NCBI GenBank assembly: GCA_001303705.1
Contig: LJUI01000098.1
Coordinates: forward strand, 1 to 9,288
DNA length: 9,288 nucleotides
Origin: a candidate division TA06 bacterium SM23_40
GTDB taxonomy: Bacteria > LJUI01 > SM1-40
Direction: 5' to 3'
In this document: positions 1-4,906 of the stretch, piece by piece
Layout: the number at the start of each line of letters is the position of its first letter
How positions within the stretch are numbered: position 1 is the stretch's first letter
Program-made: the position numbers and the translations under genes
The notes under the pieces: model-generated
Seen by the model: the letters and a program-made list of their open reading frames with translations, nothing else
What the model was told of the DNA's origin: nothing
The model's database searches: none

Positions 1-1
1 T

Positions 2-508
2 GTCGCCGTAATCAACGTCGGCGCGGCCACCGAGACCGAGATGAAAGAGAAGAAAGCCAGAGTCGAGGACGCTCTTCATGCCACCCGAGCCGCGGTCGAG
101 GAAGGTATCGTGCCGGGCGGCGGTGTCGCGTTCCTCCGCGCCATTCCCGCGCTCGACAAGCTGACCAAGCTCGAGGGCGATGAGAAGGTCGGTATGATGA
201 TCGTGAGGCGCGCGCTCGAAGAGCCCTCGCGTCAGCTGGTGGAGAATGCCGGGCTTGAAGGTTCCGTGGTCGTGGAGCGCCTGAAGAAGGAGAAGACGAA
301 CGTCGGCTTCAATCTGAACAATGAGGAGTACGAGGATATGTTCGGGGCCGGCGTAATCGATCCCACGAAGGTGACGAGGATTGCGCTGCAGAATGCCGCC
401 AGCATCGCGGGGCTCCTTATAACGACCGAGGCGCTCGTGGCCGAGATTCCGGAGAAGAAGGAAAAGATGCCGGCCGGCCCTCCTGGCGGATACGGTGACA
501 TGTACTAG
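2..508 (+). CDS. groL: Chaperonin GroEL (Hsp60), C-terminal part, 5' end outside window
   Basis: C-terminal part of the 60-kDa ATP-dependent folding chaperonin of the cytosol. The open frame runs from base 2 with no start in the window; its first residues ([18 protein letters not shown]) match the end of the GroEL apical/intermediate region, about residue 375 of the E. coli protein. The intermediate and equatorial signatures [23 protein letters not shown], split here as [10 protein letters not shown] and [13 protein letters not shown], and later [20 protein letters not shown] are all intact, so this is a working-type GroEL. The tail is short and ends PPGGYGDMY instead of the repeated GGM motif common in this family. 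An 11-bp tandem duplication crosses the stop codon. GC is about 60%. A groES partner, if adjacent, lies outside the window. Identification is very secure. Confidence 0.97.
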   Translation, partial: VAVINVGAATETEMKEKKARVEDALHATRAAVEEGIVPGGGVAFLRAIPALDKLTKLEGDEKVGMMIVRRALEEPSRQLVENAGLEGSVVVERLKKEKTNVGFNLNNEEYEDMFGAGVIDPTKVTRIALQNAASIAGLLITTEALVAEIPEKKEKMPAGPPGGYGDMY

Positions 509-518
509 ACATGTACTA
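497..518. repeat. Perfect 11-bp tandem duplication over the groEL stop codon
   Basis: GACATGTACTA occurs twice back to back (497-507 and 508-518). The first copy encodes the last residues Asp-Met-Tyr, and the TAG stop is made from its last two bases plus the first base of the second copy. Without the duplication the next bases would give TAA at the same place, so the protein is unchanged. It looks like a recent slippage event or a small target duplication. Confidence 0.85.
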
Positions 519-956
519 ATCGGGCGCCAGCAGGGCGGGGCGGTTCCGGGCGAGGTGCGTTCGTCGAGTGAGGCAGGGTCGCCGCTCGCGGCAGGGTCGT
601 CACATGGAGCAGGGTCGCCGCGCGGAGGAGGGTCACAGCCCGGAGCAGGCCGGCCAGCCGAAGCAGGTCCGTCGCGCAACAGCCTGTTCGCGTCCGGATC
701 CGTCGAGCGAACACGTCCGGCCAGGCAGAACGCTTTGGACAGATTGCCCGGCAGAACGTGACATATGCCGCGGGCTGCAGCCATGGATCAGGTGGGAGAG
801 ACGTTGTGTTGCATCGTGTTGGCTGCCGCCCCCGTTCCAACCCATCCGGCCGCATCAGACGCGGCCAGGTACACTGCCCCCAATCGAGCTCGATCGAAGA
901 CGAAGCGGCCGGCGCAACTTCGGCGATCTCCGAACACCGATGCCAGGGATTGACCC
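509..956. other. 448-bp intergenic gap, no credible gene
   Basis: GC-rich spacer between groEL and the fmdB-like gene. Its main content is the 18-bp tandem array at 573-680. Open frames exist on both strands, but they are GC-rich shadows without ribosome sites or recognisable domains. I found no convincing terminator for groEL and no convincing promoter for the next gene; TTGGAC at 735-740 lacks a good -10 partner. Confidence 0.6.
573..680. repeat. Six-unit imperfect 18-bp tandem repeat (minisatellite)
   Basis: Six consecutive 18-bp units begin at 573, 591, 609, 627, 645 and 663. The first four start GCAGGGTC or GGAGGGTC and several end in CGGA or TGGA; the last two are more diverged (GCAGGCCG, GCAGGTCC). 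Because 18 is a multiple of three, the array reads as hexapeptide repeats in open frames on both strands: AGSPLA/AGSSHG/AGSPRG-like on plus and LLRAAT/LPRAAT-like on minus. No ribosome site or conserved domain supports translation of either. Unit spacing and lack of separate spacers exclude a CRISPR array. Confidence 0.8.
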
Positions 957-1307
957 ATGCCAACGTATGAATACAAGTGTCGCAAATGCGGGTACGACTT
1001 CGAGGAGTTCCAGAACATCACCGATCCTCCACTCAAGCGTTGCCCCATCTGCAAGGGCCGGGTGGATCGTCTGATCGGGGCGGGAGCCGGGATCCTGTTC
1101 AAGGGACCGGGGTTCTACGCGACTGACTACAGATCGAGCGAATATCGCAACCGGGAGAAGCAGGACCTCGCTCCGGCGGCCGGTGATACAAAAACAGCCG
1201 AACGCTCGGAAACCGGAGGAGAAGCCACGGAGAGGAGCACAACCCGTAAGGTCGAATCGCCTGCCGACAGGGCGAAGGGGTCGAAGAGAAAGACCCGGAA
1301 GAAGTAG
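957..1307 (+). CDS. FmdB-family zinc ribbon protein
   Basis: Small cytoplasmic protein of the FmdB/CxxC_CxxC_SSSS regulatory family, 116 residues. The N-terminus MPTYEYKCRKCGYDFEEFQ is diagnostic: an aromatic-rich start followed by two CxxC pairs (C8/C11 and C29/C32) that should bind one zinc ion. Residues after about 50 (FKGPGFYATDY) also fit the family. The last 45 residues are low-complexity, rich in Lys, Arg, Glu and Thr, and end in a basic run, as in many homologues; this tail may bind nucleic acid but that is not shown. AGGGA at 945-949 lies 7 bases before the ATG and is a modest ribosome site. The family was named for a putative regulator of formamidase genes, but the role of most members is unknown. 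A promoter was not identified. Confidence 0.92.
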   Translation: MPTYEYKCRKCGYDFEEFQNITDPPLKRCPICKGRVDRLIGAGAGILFKGPGFYATDYRSSEYRNREKQDLAPAAGDTKTAERSETGGEATERSTTRKVESPADRAKGSKRKTRKK

Positions 1308-1370
1308 ATACGTCTCAGTGCTGGCCAATGCCCCGGGGCACTACCATCGAGCCACGATATGGGTTTTGGC

Positions 1371-1399
1371 TTGACAACTTCTCGGCGATCGAGTACCTT
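1371..1399 (+). promoter_or_regulatory. Sigma70-type promoter for tRNA-Asp
   Basis: A perfect TTGACA -35 box (1371-1376) is followed after exactly 17 bases by TACCTT (1394-1399), a fair -10 box. A start near 1406 would give a precursor leader of about 80 bases before the tRNA. Position, spacing and the strong -35 make this the best promoter for the tRNA gene. Confidence 0.7.
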
Positions 1400-1488
1400 A
1401 CGGGAGGCGGCGAAGGTCGCGGCGGCGCGTCTGCAGCCTTCGCCTTATTCTTGCCCCTTGTCATATCGTTTCATCAATGTCACCGTTA

Positions 1489-1567
1489 GGGCCCGTAGTG
1501 TAGCCTGGTTTAACACGCCGGCCTGTCAAGCCGGAGAGCGCCGGTTCAAATCCGGTCGGGCCCGCCA
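1489..1567 (+). tRNA. tRNA-Asp (anticodon GTC), CCA encoded
   Basis: A full cloverleaf folds by eye. The acceptor stem is GGGCCCG (1489-1495) with CGGGCCC (1557-1563). The D stem is GTGT/ACAC with an 11-base loop (1502-1512). The anticodon stem is CCGGC/GCCGG with loop CTGTCAA (1523-1529), giving anticodon GTC at 1525-1527 for Asp GAC/GAT codons. The variable loop is 5 bases, and the T arm is GCCGG-TTCAAAT-CCGGT. The discriminator is G1564, as expected for Asp, and CCA is encoded (1565-1567). Loop position 38 is A, where C38 is a known aspartate identity base in E. coli and yeast. A promoter lies upstream and a hairpin terminator directly downstream, so it is probably a single-gene transcript. 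Confidence 0.96.
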
Positions 1568-1580
1568 GTTGTGAGTTTCG

Positions 1581-1612
1581 AGCCCTTTGGCGACAATGTC
1601 AAAGGGCTTTCT
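1581..1612 (+). terminator. Rho-independent-like terminator after tRNA-Asp
   Basis: AGCCCTTTG (1581-1589) and CAAAGGGCT (1600-1608) form a perfect 9-bp stem with a 10-base loop. The hairpin begins 13 bases after the encoded CCA. The T tract after it is short (TTTCT counting the last stem base), so termination may be partial, but placement strongly suggests the end of the tRNA transcript. Confidence 0.7.
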
Positions 1613-1654
1613 GCGCAATGCTCTGATAGATCCCAGGTTTTGTCGACATTTAGC

Positions 1655-1684
1655 TTGACCCACCTGACAAAGATGTGAGAATAT
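1655..1684 (+). promoter_or_regulatory. Possible promoter upstream of the sulfatase-like gene
   Basis: TTGACC (1655-1660) is followed after 18 bases by GAATAT (1679-1684), with a TG two to three bases further upstream. CCTGA (1663-1667) and TCAGG (1686-1690) form a short inverted repeat bracketing the -10, which could be an operator or chance. Transcription from here would reach a terminator-like hairpin after only about 40-45 bases. Confidence 0.4.
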
Positions 1685-1705
1685 ATCAGGGATTGAGGTG
1701 GGCTC

Positions 1706-1735
1706 AGCCCGGTGCCTGTGCATATCGGGCTTTTT
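1706..1735 (+). terminator. Terminator or attenuator hairpin before the sulfatase-like gene
   Basis: AGCCCG (1706-1711) pairs with CGGGCT (1726-1731), and GTGC (1712-1715) can pair with GCAT (1720-1723) inside it, leaving a two-base bulge. The stem ends in TTTTT (1731-1735), so it has the form of an intrinsic terminator. GGGC (1700-1703) can instead pair with GCCC (1707-1710), which would break the terminator stem. Either a back-up terminator for the tRNA unit or an attenuator of the downstream gene is possible. Confidence 0.55.
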
Positions 1736-1890
1736 CCGTGGTCTCCTGATGAGGTACCCGAGTCTCCAGCAGGGCACAGGGATTCGAACTCGTCTTCTTC
1801 TATTGTCGTCCTTCAGGAAGTGACAGCACCTCCGTGCGAGAGGCAGCCAACAGACCTCGTGTCGCTCTGCAGCCGTGGGGTAGAACTGAA

Positions 1891-3204
1891 ATGTGCAAAC
1901 AAAGAAACATCTTGTTTCTGGTCATCGATACCTTGAGAGCTGATATGTGCTTCGGAGAGGACAGGCCCGTAAAAACGCCTACCATCGATTATCTGAAAAG
2001 CCAGGGCACAAGCTTCACCCAAGCCATATCGGTTGGGAGTGTCACCCTCACAACGGTATCCAGTATGTTGACAGGCCTCTATCCATTTGTCCATGGTGTC
2101 ATCGCGAACCTCGCCGATGTTGAGGGCTTGCTGGAGCCCCTTGTCCTTAACCCTAAGTGCATAACGCTGCAAGAGATCCTACGAAGAAGCGGATACCATA
2201 CATATGCGATGGTCACAGGACCTCTCGCTGAATACGTGGGATTGGTTAGAGGATTTGAGGAATATTCCCACAGAGATTGGAGGAGAGAGACGATATACAC
2301 AGATTGGGGAGGGCGACTCAAAGAGACCATCCGGAATCGCAAACTGAAAGAACCATGGTTCCTCTTCCTGCATCTCTGGGATGTCCACTTACCCAGAGTA
2401 GTCCCGAGATCGTTTAATCGATATGAGTATGGCCGGAACCGATATGAGAGGGCAATTTCCTGTCTGGACCATCATCTGCAAGAACTTTTTGACCTACTTG
2501 ACTTCAATGAGACGATTCTTCTCATTCATGGAGACCATGGAGAAAATCTCGCTTTCCCTCCCCTTCTGCTCAGGCCACTGTTCTTCACCAAAGCGGGCAG
2601 ATTCCTGAATGCGAGGGTCCATATCTTGGGCAAGTTAAGGTACCTCAGAAGAAGGTTCGCGACTCCACGCCTCCGAAACCGCACTATTGGGTGGGTCGCT
2701 CATGGTGACTTTCTGTTAGATTTCCTGGTGAGAGTTCCTTTAATCGCAATAGGAAAAGGTATCTTCCCTGAAGGCATGATAATCTCTAGCCAGATATCAC
2801 AAGTAGATATTCTGCCCACCATACTCGATGCCGTAGGCCTTTACGACAGACTAGATCAGAGAATCCACGGAAGGAGTCTTATGCCATTCGTCGAAGGCAA
2901 GCCCTTTCCAGATAGGCCTGTGTATCTTGAAACAGGGAGACATGTCGCTATCAGGACACCAGAATGGAAGCTCATCATTGACAAATCTGTGCCGGGCACG
3001 TCAGAGCTTTACAATCTCGAGAAGGACCCTGTGGAAGAGTGCAATCTCATAGGTAGCGAGGAGGAAATAGCCCTGAGCCTAGGACGAGCGTTGCGCGAAA
3101 TACGCTCTCTGGACTTCGAAGAGCTATCCTCGGCACCATCGGAGATAGCAGGAGGCGAGAGAAGGGAAATCGAGAGGAATCTGAGAGATATGGGCTACTT
3201 GTAG
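1891..3204 (+). CDS. Sulfatase-fold (alkaline phosphatase superfamily) hydrolase with Thr at the nucleophile position
   Basis: Probably 437 residues, from ATG 1891, which places NILFLVIDTLRADM right at the N-terminus as usual. A weak GGGG (1877-1880) precedes it; the in-frame GTG at 1834 is less likely. Metal-site residues follow the sulfatase order: Asp13 in VIDTLRAD, the nucleophile region, Asp215-His216 in HGDHGEN, then His271 in AHGDFLLDFLVRVPLI. The C-terminal strand motif ELYNLEKDP (372-380) is typical of sulfatases. The nucleophile segment reads TLTTVSSMLTG (52-62). Against CxPxR it has Thr for Cys/Ser, and the Pro and Arg are also missing, so no formylglycine can form and sulfate ester cleavage is doubtful. 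About 55 residues separate DHGEN from the last His, an apparent insertion. No signal peptide is seen, so the protein looks cytoplasmic. Superfamily relatives with Thr act on phosphate esters, but the substrate here is unknown. Local GC is about 45%, well below groEL. The next gene encodes a radical SAM enzyme in the same direction. Confidence 0.88.
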   Translation: MCKQRNILFLVIDTLRADMCFGEDRPVKTPTIDYLKSQGTSFTQAISVGSVTLTTVSSMLTGLYPFVHGVIANLADVEGLLEPLVLNPKCITLQEILRRSGYHTYAMVTGPLAEYVGLVRGFEEYSHRDWRRETIYTDWGGRLKETIRNRKLKEPWFLFLHLWDVHLPRVVPRSFNRYEYGRNRYERAISCLDHHLQELFDLLDFNETILLIHGDHGENLAFPPLLLRPLFFTKAGRFLNARVHILGKLRYLRRRFATPRLRNRTIGWVAHGDFLLDFLVRVPLIAIGKGIFPEGMIISSQISQVDILPTILDAVGLYDRLDQRIHGRSLMPFVEGKPFPDRPVYLETGRHVAIRTPEWKLIIDKSVPGTSELYNLEKDPVEECNLIGSEEEIALSLGRALREIRSLDFEELSSAPSEIAGGERREIERNLRDMGYL

Positions 3205-3210
3205 CGCACG

Positions 3211-3225
3211 GTATCGGAGCGATAC
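3211..3225 (+). other. Intercistronic hairpin after the sulfatase-like gene
   Basis: GTATCG (3211-3216), loop GAG, CGATAC (3220-3225): a perfect 6-bp stem starting 6 bases after the stop codon. No T-run follows, so it is not a standard terminator. It could stabilise the upstream message or allow partial readthrough into the radical SAM gene. Confidence 0.4.
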
Positions 3226-3275
3226 AATCAAGTAAGGACAGTGGGCTTAAGTGAGTCTTGCCCCGGGGGATGAGG

Positions 3276-4421
3276 ATGGCGCGTATCAAGACAAGGAATA
3301 TCTCCAGTAGTTTCATGCGAACACGAAATCTGTTTTGGCGGGTCGTGGCGAGGCCACAGCCTCGCCACGTGGGACGACTCCTTTTCGGCGAGCAGTGGGC
3401 TGGGAGATTGCTATCCTGGCTACCTTGGGAAAGAATCATTGCGTATCCTCCGTTTGTAGATGCGGAGCTTACAGTGGATTGCAATCTGAAGTGTCCCATG
3501 TGTCTTCACCAGGCGATGCCGCTAGGGCGCGGCTTCATGGATGAGCATCTATTCCGTAATATCGTTGACCAGATTAGCTGTCACAGAGGGGTACTTCTTA
3601 TTCTATGTGGGCGTGGAGAGTCAATGCTTCATCCGAAGTGGGAAGAGTATGTTGTCTATGCCAAGCGAGCTGGCGTAAGCCCAATGCTCGTAGTCACTAA
3701 CGGCACACTCCTCAACCGTGACAAAGCCTCGCTCTTGGTCGATCTCGGCGTCGAGCAGGTTCTGGTGGCAGTCGATGGCGCCTCCAAAGAGACCTACGAA
3801 GCAATGAGAGTTGGCGCCAATTTCGAGCAGGTTCTGGGGAATATCCATAGGCTGATTGAGCTGAGGGCCAGAGCTGGCACACGCAAACCTCGGATCCTGG
3901 TACGTATGATCGTGACTCCCGACACTCAGCACGAAGTGGATGCGTTCACCGAATACTGGCAGGGGCGTCTCAGTGAATATGACGAGATCAAGATCGGCAC
4001 CCTGATCACTTGGGCGCCAATCAGGGATGCAGAACCCATTGTATCTCAGCTAGAGGCGTCCGAATATGCGTCCGTTCGTCGTCAGCCTCAGCTGATGGCT
4101 CCCTGTACGGCCCTTTGGAAAGGATTACTAGTCTACCACAATGGAATGATGTCTGCCTGCTGTCTTCGTGACTCGAACACATCGCTCTTGAGCACCAATG
4201 CGAACACGGACTCGATAGCGGATGCCTGGAGATGTCCGGCATTGAAGAAGGCGCGCCGTCTCCATCTCTTGCGGCGCAAGCTTGACATTCCCGTCTGCCG
4301 TCGATGCGTAGCGCTGATGTATGCGGCTCAAGTGCAACAAGAAAAGGCAGATCCAGATGCTTTGCGGGCTGCGAGCTGCCAACCTAGAGAGGCTGGGGGC
4401 GGGGTCGTTGGTAGGTTCTGA
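3276..4421 (+). CDS. Radical SAM protein with SPASM-type C-terminus
   Basis: About 381 residues from ATG 3276, chosen because GGGGG at 3265-3269 sits 6 bases before it; ATG 3270 and TTG 3258 are alternatives. The radical SAM motif CNLKCPMC gives the CxxxCxxC ligands Cys69, Cys73 and Cys76 for the [4Fe-4S] cluster that cleaves S-adenosylmethionine. Later core strands fit the family: LILCGRGESMLHP, a GGEP-like turn, then VVTNGTLL and VLVAVDGAS. The C-terminus has Cys277-x12-Gly-x4-Cys295, an extra Cys296, and Cys341-x2-Cys344. This matches the CX9-15GX4C start of SPASM plus one CX2C pair, enough for one auxiliary cluster but not the full two-cluster set of sulfatase-maturating enzymes. The N-terminal 60 residues are basic and aromatic, and may contact a membrane or substrate. 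The substrate is unknown. It lies 71 bases after the sulfatase-like gene and may be co-transcribed. Its stop codon lies inside a dispersed repeat, so the last residues (VVGRF) are probably repeat-derived. Confidence 0.9.
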   Translation: MARIKTRNISSSFMRTRNLFWRVVARPQPRHVGRLLFGEQWAGRLLSWLPWERIIAYPPFVDAELTVDCNLKCPMCLHQAMPLGRGFMDEHLFRNIVDQISCHRGVLLILCGRGESMLHPKWEEYVVYAKRAGVSPMLVVTNGTLLNRDKASLLVDLGVEQVLVAVDGASKETYEAMRVGANFEQVLGNIHRLIELRARAGTRKPRILVRMIVTPDTQHEVDAFTEYWQGRLSEYDEIKIGTLITWAPIRDAEPIVSQLEASEYASVRRQPQLMAPCTALWKGLLVYHNGMMSACCLRDSNTSLLSTNANTDSIADAWRCPALKKARRLHLLRRKLDIPVCRRCVALMYAAQVQQEKADPDALRAASCQPREAGGGVVGRF

Positions 4422-4461
4422 ACGTTATCTCCGCTCTTGCTCCAGGGATGCAAACGACGTC
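4401..4461. repeat. Dispersed repeat, copy A (degenerate), overlapping the radical SAM stop
   Basis: Bases 4401-4427 match 7261-7287 at 25 of 27 positions. Further matches to copy B (TGCTCCAG, then GACGTC at 4456-4461) show that the similarity continues with small gaps. The TGA stop of the radical SAM gene (4419-4421) falls inside the conserved TTCTGAA core, so the repeat seems to have joined the 3' end of the coding frame. Confidence 0.75.
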
Positions 4462-4623
4462 AGTTCGTCAAGAAACACACAATCGGAGGCCCTGAACGTA
4501 TTGCAGTAGGTGATAGTCAGAGCTGAGGAGGAGATGGTACTCCCCATGGCTATTCAAGAAGTCTCAATGCGGCAGCCATATCTTTCGCGATCATCCGTCT
4601 TCTACGCTATTCAATGAAGCAAT

Positions 4624-4650
4624 TTGGACCCGCCAGGTCAGTGTTTCGAT
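4624..4650. repeat. Imperfect direct repeat of the tRNA-Asp 3' end (possible att site)
   Basis: This 27-base stretch matches 1556-1582 (last bases of the tRNA T stem, acceptor, CCA and 15 bases beyond) at 20 of 27 positions without gaps. It includes CCCGCCAG and GTTTCGA in the same spacing. The two copies bracket the block that carries the low-GC sulfatase-like gene and the radical SAM gene. tRNA 3' ends are common integration sites, but no integrase is visible and the match is imperfect, so this is a candidate only. Confidence 0.4.
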
Positions 4651-4730
4651 CACCTTCAGGTGCCCATCACATAACTGGCTACGTTCCCCTCCAATCAGTC
4701 CATCCCCTGTATGTTACCGTATCAAGCAAT

Positions 4731-4754
4731 GTGAGCGCCCCCAGGGGTGCTCAC
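4731..4754. other. Strong 24-base hairpin in the convergent gap
   Basis: GTGAGCGCCC (4731-4740) pairs with GGGGTGCTCAC (4744-4754) to give about 10 bp, including one G-T pair, around a 4-base loop. It could end transcripts from both sides of the convergent pair, but no T-run follows on either strand. A protein-binding or RNA-stabilising role is equally possible. Confidence 0.45.
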
Positions 4755-4906
4755 TAGCGTCTCACCGACTTTCATTCCTGGGCCCCTTGTCCCCTTGAAA
4801 GGTATCGGGCAACGCCCATCAGACACTCCCCCTACGTGCCCACGGAATACGATCTGTGATCCCAAGGACTGACCAAGCAGCAACACCCGTAATTTCTCTT
4901 CTTACT

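Larger units (their letters stand above)
1613..1890. other. Leader region before the sulfatase-like gene
   Basis: This stretch contains no gene I can support. It holds a promoter-like site (1655-1684) and a hairpin plus T-run (1706-1735), followed by about 155 bases of apparently untranslated leader. A frame in phase with the downstream gene extends upstream to a GTG at 1834, but it lacks a correctly spaced ribosome site and adds 19 residues not typical of the family. Base composition falls here relative to groEL and stays low through the next gene. Confidence 0.55.
4422..4906. other. 485-bp convergent intergenic region
   Basis: Lies between the convergent ends of the radical SAM gene (+) and the C45 hydrolase gene (-). 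It holds the rest of repeat copy A, an imperfect copy of the tRNA-Asp 3' end (4624-4650) and a strong hairpin (4731-4754). All three plus frames are interrupted by stops. GAGGAGGAG next to ATG 4534 opens only a 27-codon frame and is spaced too closely for that start. I recognise no protein or structured RNA family here, though a decayed gene remnant cannot be excluded. Confidence 0.55.

Noticed and set aside
573-680. CRISPR array
   Set aside because: Units are 18 bp, directly adjacent, imperfect and without unique spacers; no cas genes are present.
505-963. Long minus-strand frame with Leu-rich hexapeptide repeats, and matching plus-strand frames, in the groEL-fmdB gap
   Set aside because: It is the complement of the tandem array in GC-rich DNA, has no ribosome site or domain, and runs into both neighbouring genes.
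1329-1340. TGCCCCGGGGCA palindrome as an fmdB terminator
   Set aside because: The hairpin would have only four pairs with no T-run after it.
1834-1890. Upstream GTG start for the sulfatase-like gene
   Set aside because: The nearest AGGA is about 15 bases away, and the extra 19 residues precede the position where the family normally begins.
3276-4421. Calling the radical SAM gene an anaerobic sulfatase-maturating enzyme
   Set aside because: It lacks the second SPASM cluster set, and its neighbour has no Cys or Ser to oxidise.
4534-4617. Short plus-strand gene beginning beside GAGGAGGAG
   Set aside because: The frame is only 27 codons, the ribosome site is too close to the ATG, and the peptide resembles nothing I know.
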